From: GSA-30 sp036384435
GTDB lineage: Bacteria > Pseudomonadota > Gammaproteobacteria > Xanthomonadales > Rhodanobacteraceae
Assembly (NCBI RefSeq): GCF_036384435.1
Contig: NZ_DASVMI010000030.1
Location: 62,001 to 126,000, forward strand
DNA length: 64,000 bases
Reading direction: 5' to 3'
Within the stretch, counting starts at the first letter, position 1, and the number at the start of each line of letters is the position of its first letter. The notes under the pieces were generated by a model, which saw only the letters and a program-made list of their open reading frames with translations, did no database searches and had not been told where the DNA came from. The position numbers and the translations under genes are program-made. This document shows, piece by piece, positions 43,001-50,301 of this stretch.

Positions 43001-44799
43001 GCATGTATCGTAGCGGCGACCTGATGCGCTACCTTCCCGATGGCAACCTGGTTTTCCTCGGCCGCAACGATCATCAGGTCAAGCTGCGCGGGTTTCGCAT
43101 CGAGCTGGGCGAGATCGAGGCCAATCTGGCGAGCCACGCCGCGGTTCGCGAGTGTGTGGTGCTGGCGCGCGAAGACGTACCCGGCGACAAGCGACTGGTG
43201 GCCTATGTCGTGCTGGACAAGCCGGCTGCCAATGCCATTGCGCAGCTACGCGAACACCTCGCCAAGCGCCTGCCCGAATACATGGTGCCCACGGCTTTCG
43301 TGGCCATGGAGGCGATGCCGCTGACCTCGCATGGCAAGCTCGATCGCAAGGCCCTGCCCGCCCCCGGCGACCAGGCGTTCGCACGACGCACCTATGCACC
43401 GCCGCAAGGCGTCGCCGAGCACGCGATCGCCACGCTGTGGGGTGAACTGCTCGGTGTCGAACGCATCGGGCGACATGATCACTTCTTCGAGCTCGGCGGC
43501 CATTCGCTGCTGGTCACCCGGCTGGCTGCGCGCATGCACGAGCAGTTCGACAAACCAGTCGCCGTGCGTGACCTGTTCAATCACCCGGTGCTCAAGGACA
43601 TGGCCGCGTTGATAAGCTCCAATAAGTCACGCGATCATGACATGCTCGACTTGGACGCCGAGTTGGTGTTGGATGAGACCATCCGTGCGTCTTCTGCGCC
43701 CCGCCAAGGCGACGAGCCGCAGCATATCCTGCTGACCGGCGCATCGGGGTTTCTCGGCGCATTCCTGCTTGTACGCCTGCTCGAATGCAGCCGTGCCGTC
43801 GTGCATTGCCTGGTTCGCGGTGATGACGATGCGGATGCGCGAGCCAGGCTGGATGCCAACATGCGCCAGCTCGGCCTGGATGAGTACGAGCGGGCGCGCG
43901 TGTCGGTGATCGCTGGCGACCTCGCCTTGCCCTTGCTGGGCCAGGACCGCACGCGCTTCGATCACTTGGCCAACCTGATCGACGTGATCTACCACAACGG
44001 CGCCTGGGTCAATTCGCTGCATACCTACGAAAGCCTCAAGGCCGCCAACGTGCTCGGTACGCAGGAGATTCTGCGGCTTGCCGCACAAGGCACGCCCAAG
44101 CATGTGCACTACGTATCCACGCTGAGCACGATACCGCTGGCGCAAACGGCGGGGGTACACGTCACCACCGAGAGTGAACTGGCCGAGCACTGGCGAGGGC
44201 TGGCATCGGGCTATGCGCAGAGCAAATGGGTCGCCGAACGCCTGTTGCGTATCGGCGGTGAACGCGGCATTCCCTATACGATCTACCGTCCGACACATAT
44301 CGGCGCGGCACGTGACAGCGGCGCCAGCAACCCCAGCGACACCTGGAGCCTGTTCATTGATGCCTGCCTGCGGCTTGAGCGTGTTCCCGAGGTTGATACC
44401 GGCATCAACTCCCTGCCGGTCGATTACATGAGTGCATGCATCGTTGAGCTATCCATGCGCGATGACATTCATGGACGAAGCTTCAATCTCGCCAGCATGC
44501 AGTCATTCCAGCTGAGCGAATTGACCCGTCAGATCGCGGCCATCGAGGAACTGTCGGTCAAGACAGTCGACTATCGCGCGTGGCGCCGCCAGTGCGCGGC
44601 GCAGCCGGCGACCAGCCGCCTGGCGGCGGTCATGCCAGCCGAACTGGTCGAAGAAGATGCCGAGGAGCCCTCGCGCATCCCGCTTGGCAATGCCGTGGAG
44701 GACCTATCGCGCCACGGCATGCCCTGCCCGGCACCGAGTACCGAGACATTGCGGAAATACGTGCGCTGGCGTTACCGACAAAGCGTGCAACCGGCATGA
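34051..44799 (+). CDS. Three-module NRPS with terminal reductase (C-A-T-C-A-T-C-A-T-R)
   Basis: A 3582-aa peptide synthetase. C1 (about 17-445) has HHLIADG at 148-154. A1 (458-960) has YTSGSTGQPKG at 622 and pocket residues D668 M669 E672 N711 V736 A738 A764 V772 N773 K956; T1 carrier serine is S1012. C2 has HHIVSDG at 1203. A2 (1516-2040) has D1734 V1735 Q1738 F1777 I1808 A1810 H1835 V1843 V1844 K2036, the code known for proline; T2 is S2092. C3 has HHIVADG at 2284. A3 (2599-3100) has D A F T I A A V C K, close to phenylalanine codes; T3 is S3152. The reductase (3225-3582) has TGASGFLG at 3229 and catalytic Y3388/K3392, and should release an aldehyde or alcohol. There is no epimerase or thioesterase. 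C1 before the first A domain suggests N-acylation of residue 1. GGAAGAG precedes the start. The product family is inferred. Confidence 0.95.
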   Translation: MSSQDLRSSLLQSSDVLPLSSPQLDIFHDHLMKGSTPAYNIGGYLDFHGSMDIQRFEKALNLAIRKHDSLRIMLMAGDDDLPGQRIMADMPADLMLLDFSQDASPDDSARTWMRNSMNQPFVLVGAPLFRHALIKLADAHYQWFICVHHLIADGWAMDTLFQSFAGLYSALEQGEEPQLAAPSYARFVESDRLYQASASFTKDRDYWHEKYRDLPDPLLLARHAVHDQTPISGEHVWRLDDALNARIDDLATTHQSTRFQVVLAIFHAFFQRLHQREELVIGLSVLNRKDADARRTVGMFTNVSAMRLAFDLRGSFVDLLKAIAPSLRQDYRHQRFPIGQLNKGLGLFARQRDQLYELSISYENGGVPLRFGDVTAFVFKCTNDYESTPLRLCVRDDLHRRETSLFFIFGHAYYSQAEIAVLQDRFMRFTQALLADPQSSLDSLPIVTPQERAQFDAWNATAIDYPQDACVHACFEQQAARRPDAIALVHEDTSLTYAEVDARANQLAQHLIALGVGPDDRVALCAARQPATIVAMLAILKAGGAYVPIDPSYPAERVAYVLGDAQPRLLLADRAGRQALGAPPAQLPVLDLDGAALAWASLSRERPQVEGLDSRRLAYVIYTSGSTGQPKGVMVEHRQVCHQVTALRHAYQFTADDRLLQFASIAFDMSVEEIFPALLTGATLVLRTDACLESPAAFAAFCAVHQLTYLNLPSTFWAQLALAQPELELPVCLRQVSAGGDAMSLAAASAWLRRQSHRPALFNAYGPTETTVNATMLAVDRPMEVSCIGRPIANTRAYLLDAYRQPVPVGAVGELYIGGAGVARGYLDRPQLTMERFLSDPFSPVADARMYRTGDLARFLPDGNIEFLGRNDHQVKIRGYRIELGEIETRLANHRQVHEAVVLARGESHDRRLVAYVVGDGDANDLRAHLAVELPPYMIPSAFVRLDAFPLTPNGKLDRKALPEPDEAAFAHRAYEAPRDGIEASLAQLWCQLLDLARVGRHDHFFELGGHSLIAIRLLGKVSQQFGVSLPLASLFNHPTLAALAEAIASDHDGAGTATLPPIVAVSHGDHIPLSYAQQRLWFMAQLDQANATYHVSLVLQLEGALDIPALQQALDRLLHRHEALRTVFHAIDGEPRASLLPAHTPFPLVVHDLRQSPHADELLARYKHDHAHAAYDMEHGPLVRANVIRLGDRRHVLQLGMHHIVSDGWSINLLAREINALYVAFAQGQADPLPALRVQYPDYAAWQHTVLSSERLRDQAAYWKDALHGAPDLLHLPTDHPRPSRQSFAGAMRPIRLDVALTRRLRQLGKQHGMSLYMLVTAAWAAVLARLSGQDDVMIGTLSANRGQREIEPLIGFFVSTLPLRIDLSGEPDALTLLSRVRRTTLAAQENQDLPFEQIVDIAKPSRRLDHSPLFQVLFAWQSNDKTGFELPGLTISQSPMSLESIRYDLELHLYETEDAIVGGLGYATALFDETTIDRHIGYLSTTLEAMVADPATALRVPLPDSHELAQLARWNDTAVDPVSVDAIHRLFEQHAASSPQATALICDDQALSYGALNARANQWARHLRSLGVGTGVRSDPRIALCAERGFDMICALLAILKAGACYVPLDPSYPSERLRQVLSEAGAELVLHDTAGHEALGVSSLARYRCVDIGELAMHGTDLAEENLPSPEGTDASSLAYVIYTSGSTGTPKGVAMPHRPLVNLVQWQLAEAVKAGLPAPKTLQFAALGFDVAFQEIFTTLCAGASLVLVDTRTRMQFGKLIALLRHQRVQRVFLPYIALQALAEAAEDIRDDGTALLPELRAIIVAGEQLRLTPQIQRLFTRLPACDLHNHYGPTETHVVTAQVLPAGSIATSLPHVPIGRPIANARTYVLDGHGQPVPVGVAGELYIGGLSIARGYLGRDDLTAARFLADPFDTRTGARMYRTGDLARHLPDGRLIFLGRNDHQVKLRGFRIELGEIEARLAEHASVRECAVIARNDAQGEIQLVAYVVAGSHADDNPATWHAYLAATLPAYMVPAAFVTLEAIPLTAHGKLDRQALPAPDEQALVRAHYEAPRGDVETRLAALWQDLLGVAQVGRRDQFFELGGHSLIAVRLLSRIAQAFGASLPLADLFAWPVLHDLAARIAQQQRSTPHQQTGIPRATRGEMLPLSHAQQRLWFLAQLDGDSATYHIPIAVQLDGPLDVPALREALQQVFARHESLRTVFVARHGQPHARLLDSNAEVALHQHDLRHYGASERVDAATILLARERNRPFDLAAGPLLRASLLRTEEQQHVLQLTLHHIVADGWSLGILSRELGACYAQAQGSRSDMLAPLPIQYADYAAWEHGWLVSERMLEQVTFWQDQLAGSPSLLELPTDRPRPARQSFEGAFVPIELDANLTQDLKRLAQHHGATLFMIVLAAWALVLSRLSGQRDIVIGTPTAGRGRPELESLIGFFVNTLPLRIDLHEATDVASLLRHVRTIALDAQAHQELPFERIVELAKVPRRIDHTPLVQVLLAWQSHDEGSWNLPGMTATPAHGDFDWVKFDQELILSDADGHIRGGINYATALFDRSTIERHAGYLRNVLKAMAAGDTRPLHRIPMLADDEREQLIEMWNRTDMAVESLCLHQQVERHAHESPHSLALVSQQEQVTYADLNARANHLAHHLARMAVRPGDRVALCVEKGVSMFVGLLAIMKAGGVYVPLDPAYASARLDHILLDATPRLLLCDEIGREALGAGARGRLPALDMDQASAWEHEPGDNPAVPGLDARALAYVIYTSGSTGAPKGVMVEHHGIINLGHSLGERLGIDADSRISQFASAGFDASIFECSMAFTAGAALYLPSVAERQSPSAFMAFIGRQRITHATLPPAFLQGHAEAPCWAHRPMLIFAGDASSPGLFRHWSRYARLANAYGPTEITVCASTWVCPDEPGELSVVPVGRPIGNTRLYLLDEHGLPVPRGSIGELYIGGANVARGYLDRPALNAERFVSDPFDDKPQARMYRSGDLMRYLPDGNLVFLGRNDHQVKLRGFRIELGEIEANLASHAAVRECVVLAREDVPGDKRLVAYVVLDKPAANAIAQLREHLAKRLPEYMVPTAFVAMEAMPLTSHGKLDRKALPAPGDQAFARRTYAPPQGVAEHAIATLWGELLGVERIGRHDHFFELGGHSLLVTRLAARMHEQFDKPVAVRDLFNHPVLKDMAALISSNKSRDHDMLDLDAELVLDETIRASSAPRQGDEPQHILLTGASGFLGAFLLVRLLECSRAVVHCLVRGDDDADARARLDANMRQLGLDEYERARVSVIAGDLALPLLGQDRTRFDHLANLIDVIYHNGAWVNSLHTYESLKAANVLGTQEILRLAAQGTPKHVHYVSTLSTIPLAQTAGVHVTTESELAEHWRGLASGYAQSKWVAERLLRIGGERGIPYTIYRPTHIGAARDSGASNPSDTWSLFIDACLRLERVPEVDTGINSLPVDYMSACIVELSMRDDIHGRSFNLASMQSFQLSELTRQIAAIEELSVKTVDYRAWRRQCAAQPATSRLAAVMPAELVEEDAEEPSRIPLGNAVEDLSRHGMPCPAPSTETLRKYVRWRYRQSVQPA

Positions 44800-44807
44800 T
44801 GGCAATG

Positions 44808-44840
44808 CCACGGTTCCTGGCCTGCCATCTGGAGCCGTGG
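44808..44840. terminator. Hairpin just after the NRPS stop
   Basis: CCACGGTTCC (44808-44817) pairs with GGAGCCGTGG (44831-44840), one G-U. There is no T run, but the position between convergent genes suggests a transcription-end structure. Confidence 0.4.
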
Positions 44841-44844
44841 TACC

Positions 44845-45540
44845 TCACGGCAAGCGTTCGGGGTGATAGGCCTTGATGAACGGATCGTAGAGTGCCTGGG
44901 CTTGCGACGCCGTCATGCCGCCGACGGCGGTGCCGTGATCCTTGGCCTGGATGCCCAGGACATAGCGATCCCTGGGCAGCGCCACCACCTGCACGGGCCC
45001 GCCGTCGTCCTTGCGTGGTACCTCGATGACGAGGCGATCGCCGGTCGGTTCGGGCAAGGCGACGGATAGATAGTCGGGGCCGCCATAGGCCGGCAGCAGC
45101 TCTGGATTGGCCTTCATGCCGTCGATGGTATCCAGCATCATCTGCAAGGTGGCCTTGGTCATGTTGCGCTGGCGCTCGAATGTGGCTTTCACGCCAGGCG
45201 CGACGTCGGGCTTGTCCAGCCCAGGCGAGCGCGTGTCCGTCAGCGATACATCCACCTCTCGCCCATTGTCGTCACCGTAAATGGCCGTGATGGCGTTGAA
45301 TGTGCAGCTCCAGCGCTTGAACGGCAGGCCGCCGATCGTGGCCTTGGGCGGCATCGCCTTGACCAGTACATGACCTTCGCACTCAGCCGTCGATGCCGCA
45401 TCCTGCTGCGCGCTGTCGGGACCCGACGGGGCACTGGCCTGCTGTGCGTCGCCATGACGTCCGCTGCAAGCGGCGAGCAGCGTGGCCAAGAACCACGCCA
45501 GCCCATGGCGTGCACGCGGAGTCGATCGTAGAAAAGCCAT
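44845..45540 (-). CDS. Hypothetical lipoprotein
   Basis: A 231-aa exported protein. The signal is GLAWFLATLLAAC, with a lipobox cysteine near residue 25 from ATG 45540; an in-frame TTG at 45555 is an alternative start. After a Ser/Ala/Gln-rich linker, the body has single cysteines (AECEGHVLVKAMPP, KRWSCTFNAITAIYG) that may pair, then LPAYGGPDYLSVALPEPTGD. No family is recognised. It is convergent with the NRPS, so not its operon partner. Confidence 0.75.
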   Translation of the reverse strand: MAFLRSTPRARHGLAWFLATLLAACSGRHGDAQQASAPSGPDSAQQDAASTAECEGHVLVKAMPPKATIGGLPFKRWSCTFNAITAIYGDDNGREVDVSLTDTRSPGLDKPDVAPGVKATFERQRNMTKATLQMMLDTIDGMKANPELLPAYGGPDYLSVALPEPTGDRLVIEVPRKDDGGPVQVVALPRDRYVLGIQAKDHGTAVGGMTASQAQALYDPFIKAYHPERLP

Positions 45541-45708
45541 GGAGGGATCCGGCAAAGCGTCTTGATGTCGACATGAGCGCGTATTGTCCCTGCATGCGTG
45601 TATCGGGGAGGTCAGGAGTTGGGCGTGAGGAGTGAGGGGTAAAAGCCGGTGAGCCCGAATTCTGCTCTTGCACCCGACGCCTCGCGGGTGCGCGAATAGC
45701 CGCCTGCT

Positions 45709-46374
45709 TCATACCGCTCGCATCGACAACTCCACATCCTCGCCGAACGGAACCGACAAGTAGCCACCTTCCGGAGCGCGCATCCGCGTCAGATAGTCTG
45801 GATTGAAGTCGGCATTGTCGGCCACGATCAGTGCACCGGGCCGCAGCCGGTGCTCGACCAGGTCCAGCACATCACCATAGAGTGCCTTGGCACCGTCGAG
45901 CAGCAACAGGTCGACGCTGTCGGGCAGATCCCTCGCCAGCGTCTGCAGGGCGTCGCCTTCGCGGATGTCCACCAGATCCAGCAAACCGCCTGCGGCCAGG
46001 TGTTCGCGTGCGCGAATGACCTTCGAGGGTTCGAACTCGCTGGTGATCAGCTGGCCGCCACCATTGTCGCGCAGCGCAGACGCCAGATGCAGCGTGGAAA
46101 TGCCGAATGACGTGCCGAACTCGACGATGTGCCTGGCACCGATGCTGCGCGCGAGCATGTACAGCAACAAGCCGGTCTCGCGTGAGACCGCCAGAGGAAA
46201 GTCCTTCAGGTGACCGTAGAACTCGCGGTAATCGGTACGGCTGCGCAGGAGGCGGCCGCGCTCCTGAGACGACAGGGCGGCCATGGCCGGCGACGACAGG
46301 GGCGAGGATGCCTTGGCTTCACGAAACAGTTGGTCGAGCAGGGGCGCCACAGGCGCGGCGTTCAAGGTAGTCAT
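45709..46374 (-). CDS. Class I SAM-dependent O-methyltransferase
   Basis: A 221-aa methyltransferase of the catechol-O-methyltransferase-like (family 3) type: HIVEFGTSFGISTLHLASAL (SAM-binding glycine loop), LITSEFEPSKVIRAREHL, VDLLLLDGAKALYGDVLDLV (Asp of the metal/SAM site) and LIVADNADFNP. The substrate is unknown. It is divergent from a TetR regulator with a 16-bp palindrome between them, and is probably repressed by it. Confidence 0.88.
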   Translation of the reverse strand: MTTLNAAPVAPLLDQLFREAKASSPLSSPAMAALSSQERGRLLRSRTDYREFYGHLKDFPLAVSRETGLLLYMLARSIGARHIVEFGTSFGISTLHLASALRDNGGGQLITSEFEPSKVIRAREHLAAGGLLDLVDIREGDALQTLARDLPDSVDLLLLDGAKALYGDVLDLVEHRLRPGALIVADNADFNPDYLTRMRAPEGGYLSVPFGEDVELSMRAV

Positions 46375-46419
46375 GGGTATTCCGAGGGGTTGGTTACGCC
46401 ATAGCGATCGGCTTAGAAT

Positions 46420-46435
46420 GCGATGAATTCATCGC
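46420..46435. promoter_or_regulatory. TetR operator
   Basis: GCGATGAATTCATCGC is a perfect 16-bp palindrome in the 88-bp divergent gap between the methyltransferase and tetR genes. A further half site, AATCGCATT, follows. Confidence 0.75.
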
Positions 46436-46462
46436 GTTTTCTAATCGCATTTCCGGCGCCCC

Positions 46463-47092
46463 ATGACCGAGCAACCCAGACCACGGCTTTCCCCACGAAA
46501 ACAGCCCAAACAGGCGCGCTCGACCGAGCTTGTCGCGGTCATCCTGGAGGCGGCGGTTCACGTTTTGGCGAAGGAAGGCGCCCAGCGCTTCACCACGGCC
46601 CGCGTTGCCGAAAAGGCCGGGGTCAGCGTGGGTTCGCTGTATCAGTATTTTCCCAACAAGGCCGCCATTCTCTATCGCCTGCAAAGCGACGAGTGGCGGC
46701 AAACGCTGGACATGCTGCGCACTATCCTCGAAGACAGGTCGCTATCGCCTGTCGATCGCCTGCGCAAACTGGTCCACGCCTTCATTCGTTCCGAGTGCGA
46801 GGAGGCAGGCATGCGTACCGCACTCAGTGACGCGGCGCCGCTTTATCGCAATGCACCCGAGACACTGAGTGCCAAGGCCGAGGGCGCGCAGATCATTCGT
46901 GCGTTCATGCGCGAAGCATTGCCCGGGGCGACGGAGCAGACCTTCGACATGGCCGCGAAACTGATCACCCACACGCTGAGCGCGGTGGGAAAACAGTTCT
47001 CCGAAACGCCACGTCGTGACAGCGACATCATCACCTACGCCGATGCGCTGGCGGATATGTTCCAGGCCTACCTGCAAAGCTTGCAGCACTGA
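46463..47092 (+). CDS. TetR/AcrR family regulator
   Basis: A 209-aa repressor. The HTH is FTTARVAEKAGVSVGSLYQYF (typical TetR recognition helix GSLYQYFPNK). The C-terminal ligand domain includes FIRSECEEAGMRTALSDAAP and MAAKLITHTLSAVGKQF. A palindrome lies just upstream. Likely targets are itself and the divergent methyltransferase, and possibly the MFS gene that follows on the same strand. Confidence 0.92.
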   Translation: MTEQPRPRLSPRKQPKQARSTELVAVILEAAVHVLAKEGAQRFTTARVAEKAGVSVGSLYQYFPNKAAILYRLQSDEWRQTLDMLRTILEDRSLSPVDRLRKLVHAFIRSECEEAGMRTALSDAAPLYRNAPETLSAKAEGAQIIRAFMREALPGATEQTFDMAAKLITHTLSAVGKQFSETPRRDSDIITYADALADMFQAYLQSLQH

Positions 47093-47258
47093 TAGGCCAG
47101 CCAGGAAACCAAGGCGGTGTTCTTGAACCGCCGGGCCGGGCATGTTAGCGTCCTCGCCGCCAAGCCATCCGGCTATGCCGTAAGCGTTTACGTCAACCAA
47201 CGCGCAATGTCGCCACGCGAGCTACGCATGCTCGCGGGCCTGCGCCCGAGGTTGATCG

Positions 47259-48515
47259 ATGAAAACGCCTTCCCTGCTCGCTACGCCTTTCCTGCCACGA
47301 ATACGCATCCGACCGGATGCCACGGCAATGTGCCTGTATTTTCTCGCTGGCCTGGCAGACGGTGCACTGATGCCATTCTTCGCGCTCTGGGCGCAGCACG
47401 AGGCGGCCATACCGACCCGCTATATCGGTTTGCTGCTGGCGTGCTATGCCGGCGGTGAACTGGTGGCCACACCTATTCTCGGCGGCATTGCCGACCGGCT
47501 TGGGCGGCGTCCTGTGCTGCTGCTCTCGACACTGGGCGTGGGTGTCGGTTTCATGCTGCTGGCGCATCTGCAGGGGATGATCGCCGTGGCCGTGAGCTTG
47601 CTGGCCATCGGCATGTTCGAGTGCGCCCTGCATCCGACCATCGCCACTGTCATCGCCGATACGGCAGATGACGAGTCACTGCGCATGCGCTATGCCATGG
47701 CGCGCATGGCCGCTGGCAGCGGGCACGTGGTGGGCCCGGCGCTCGGGTCGGCCCTGGCACTGATCTCGCTGAACAGCGTGTTTTCCGGTTGTGGCCTTGC
47801 CTTGCTCATGGCCTCGCTGATCATCCTGGCGATTCTTCCCGAGACGCGTGCCACGGCAGCCAACGTGGCGGCCAGCGATGACCAGGAAGACGAGGATGAA
47901 GAAGGCTTGTCTTCATTGTTGCCAGCCTTTCGCGACCGACGCCTCGCCAGCCTGCTGCTGTGGTTTACGCTCATGGAGATCGTCGGCGGATGGACGGAAG
48001 CCATACTGCCGCTCTACGCACATGGCGAGCGCGCGCTTTCCACCACTGGCGTCGGCCTGCTGTTCTCGTATGCGGCGGCGGCAGCCGTGGCGTTGCAGTG
48101 GCCAATCACACGCTGGAGTTCGCGCATGTCCGCGTATTCACTGCTGCTTGGCGCAGGCGTCGTGCTTGCAGGCGGCTTCTGCACGCTGTTGCTCACACCA
48201 AGTCTCGTGTCATTGGGTGCTTGCGTCACATTGATGGCTCTTGCACAGGCCTTGATCGGCCCGCTGATCCCGGTTGCGGTCAATGCCATGGCAGCGCCAT
48301 CGGCACGCGCAAGCTACATGGCGGCGATCTCCACCGCCAATGACCTGAAGGATTCGGCCGGTCCCGCATCAGGCATGTATCTGTACGGGCTATCGACCAG
48401 GCTGCCCTGGCTGCTCGGCATACCGGTTGCCCTGGTCGCTGCCCTGGCGCTGGCCATCACCGTCAGAAGCACCGAGACTCGCCGGAGCGGCCTGGGTCGC
48501 GAATGCGGGCCCTGA
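47259..48515 (+). CDS. Major facilitator superfamily transporter
   Basis: A 418-aa MFS protein with about 12 helices; loop 2-3 motif A is GGIADRLGRRPVLLLST. A central acidic loop, ASDDQEDEDEEG, separates the halves. It resembles drug-efflux (DHA1) carriers. GAGG precedes ATG 47259. It lies 167 bp after tetR and ends before a strong bidirectional terminator. The substrate is unknown. Confidence 0.9.
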   Translation: MKTPSLLATPFLPRIRIRPDATAMCLYFLAGLADGALMPFFALWAQHEAAIPTRYIGLLLACYAGGELVATPILGGIADRLGRRPVLLLSTLGVGVGFMLLAHLQGMIAVAVSLLAIGMFECALHPTIATVIADTADDESLRMRYAMARMAAGSGHVVGPALGSALALISLNSVFSGCGLALLMASLIILAILPETRATAANVAASDDQEDEDEEGLSSLLPAFRDRRLASLLLWFTLMEIVGGWTEAILPLYAHGERALSTTGVGLLFSYAAAAAVALQWPITRWSSRMSAYSLLLGAGVVLAGGFCTLLLTPSLVSLGACVTLMALAQALIGPLIPVAVNAMAAPSARASYMAAISTANDLKDSAGPASGMYLYGLSTRLPWLLGIPVALVAALALAITVRSTETRRSGLGRECGP

Positions 48516-48613
48516 AAACCGCCAAGCCACGACCTCGTCGCACCTTGCATCGCAACTGAAGTCGCTCCTGGGGTCAACGGCGACTTGCAATGGGACAATG
48601 GCCACCAGAAAAC

Positions 48614-48645
48614 AAAGAGCCGGGAGGTTGCCCTCCCGGCTCTTT
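48614..48645. terminator. Strong bidirectional terminator
   Basis: AAAGAGCCGGGAGG (48614-48627), loop TTGC, CCTCCCGGCTCTTT (48632-48645): 14 perfect pairs between the convergent MFS and secreted-protein genes. Confidence 0.92.
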
Positions 48646-48682
48646 ACCCACTCAAGCCCTGCGAGGCTTCAACAAGCTTACA

Positions 48683-49765
48683 TCAGTTCGATTCAGTGAA
48701 CTGGATCGACGGGTTCGAACCACCCGCTGTCGTGCACGAATGCAGGGTCAGGTTGTTGGTCTCACCCGTGGAACCGGCATTCGACGCGCAGGTCGGCGCC
48801 GAGGTGCTACCGTTGCTGACGGCGACCTTCACGGTGACCGAGGAACCCGAGTTGAACTGGGCCTTCGAACCGCCAGCATTGCCGACCACGTTGAACTCCG
48901 ACGACTTCCACACGCTGGCAATGTGCAGCTTGCTGTCGCTGCCGCTAGCGCTATAGGCGTGGGTGCCGTTGGTGAAGGTCACGGTGTCGTTGCCGCCATT
49001 GACCACGGTGCCGGTCAACTTGAGGTTGGCCAACTGGGTCGCCGGTACGTCCGGAGCAGTCGCGGCACTGCTGTTGCCATAGCAATCGCCTTCGCCGTCA
49101 CTGCCGAAGCCGCTCGGGCAACGGCTGCTACCCCAGCCGATCAGCCAATACTGCATGAATACGGCGGCCTGGCCGTCTACGTTGTAATCCGGCGAGTAGA
49201 TGAACTGTTGCCACACCACGCAACCCGAATGCCCGGCGCACGAAGACGTAGTCGAGTTGAAATCGGTGTTGATCTGCAGCGTGTACTCGTTCGGTCCCAG
49301 GATGCCGCCACCACCGAACGACGATACGCCCACGCCCGACTCGGAGGTAACACCGGTCACCGACGGGAACGAGCCCACGGTGCTGGTGATCAGGGTGTTG
49401 CTCTTCAACGCATAGTCGTTGCCGTTGCCGACGGTCTGGCCACCACCACTGAGCAATGTCAGGTGATGCGGCGGTACCGGCGGGATGCTGTGTGCGCGCG
49501 CCGGAGCGGTATTACAGGCCACCTGCTTCCAGGTGGTGCTGGGATACTCGGCCTCGAAGCATCCATCGGCCGGCGCGGAAAGATGCGAAATGGTTTCACG
49601 CCAGTTGGTCTGGGCCTGCGCCTGCAACTGATCGGTCTGTACAGCCTGCTGTTCCACGCTCGAGGCAGCGAATGCGGTGGGAACCGACATGGCTCCTCCC
49701 GCAAGACCGGCCAGGATCGCGACCTGCAACATGTAACGCACCCCACGTTTCACGTTCGACTGCAT
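48683..49765 (-). CDS. Secreted protein of unknown family
   Basis: A 360-aa exported protein with signal peptide (VRYMLQVAILAGLAGGAMS, cleavage after AFA near residue 33). The mature part is rich in Ser, Thr, Gly and Asn, with cysteines in likely pairs: DGCFEAEY with QVACNT, SSCAGHSGCVVWQQF, SRCPSGF with GEGDCYG, and APTCAS with LHSCTT. WYLIGWGSS-like aromatic segments (VFMQYWLIGWG) suggest a beta-sandwich. No family is recognised; proteins of this look are surface-exposed or effector-like. It is preceded by a long AT-rich leader, suggesting strong regulation. Confidence 0.8.
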   Translation of the reverse strand: MQSNVKRGVRYMLQVAILAGLAGGAMSVPTAFAASSVEQQAVQTDQLQAQAQTNWRETISHLSAPADGCFEAEYPSTTWKQVACNTAPARAHSIPPVPPHHLTLLSGGGQTVGNGNDYALKSNTLITSTVGSFPSVTGVTSESGVGVSSFGGGGILGPNEYTLQINTDFNSTTSSCAGHSGCVVWQQFIYSPDYNVDGQAAVFMQYWLIGWGSSRCPSGFGSDGEGDCYGNSSAATAPDVPATQLANLKLTGTVVNGGNDTVTFTNGTHAYSASGSDSKLHIASVWKSSEFNVVGNAGGSKAQFNSGSSVTVKVAVSNGSTSAPTCASNAGSTGETNNLTLHSCTTAGGSNPSIQFTESN

Positions 49766-50301
49766 ACAACCCTCCCATAACGATGGTTTTTTCGACTCCG
49801 GACGATCCGGCGTCGGGATAATCCCCCTGAAAGCAATTACAACCGTCGCAAATTCGGCGCATACATAATTCGAGCCTATTAATCGGAGTTAAATCCAATC
49901 GCAAGATAATTCGAATCATCAATATAGGATGCCGTCATTGCCGTCGCCTGAAGACACACTCCCCTTGCGGGTACGAAAATGCTTTCGTATCCGTAACTTA
50001 GGGTTACATCAAGGCGATAAAAACGATTGTGCCCGCGTCAACAAACTCATTTTGTGACGTGCAACTGCTTTATGACGCCAAATATCAAAGGCGCTGCAAA
50101 TATTGAATTTTTCAGGGAAACGCAGGTGAATTAAAAAACCCTACCCATGATGAAGTCATTATTCGAAGCAATGCCTCACTTCGCGACCCAAGTCACATGA
50201 GATTGTTCACCGATGTAAAATCCATGCATGCGAAGTTATTTACGATGCGCGGCAATCGCCAGCCATATAACCAAGCAGCCATGCATAGGCCTGCAAACAC
50301 T
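49766..50301. other. AT-rich control region of the secreted protein gene
   Basis: About 530 bases, markedly AT-richer than surrounding DNA. No gene is seen. A hairpin GGTACGAAA-ATGC-TTTCGTATCC lies near 49968-49991. It probably holds the promoter and binding sites of the minus-strand gene at 49765; no single promoter can be fixed by eye. Confidence 0.45.

Noticed and set aside
41428..43137. 569-codon open frame on the minus strand inside the NRPS
   Set aside because: Antisense to intact NRPS core motifs; the translated protein has no family pattern. It arises from GC-rich codon bias, as do the 402-codon frame at 37759-38967 and others.
34051..44799. NRPS as a hydroxyornithine siderophore synthetase
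   Set aside because: Only the first four pocket residues of A1 agree; there is no ornithine N-monooxygenase, TonB receptor or siderophore exporter nearby, and the other modules read proline and phenylalanine-like.
48590..49780. 396-codon plus-strand frame
   Set aside because: Antisense to the secreted protein gene, which has a signal peptide, paired cysteines and a proper terminator; the plus frame is Arg/Gly/His-rich without features.
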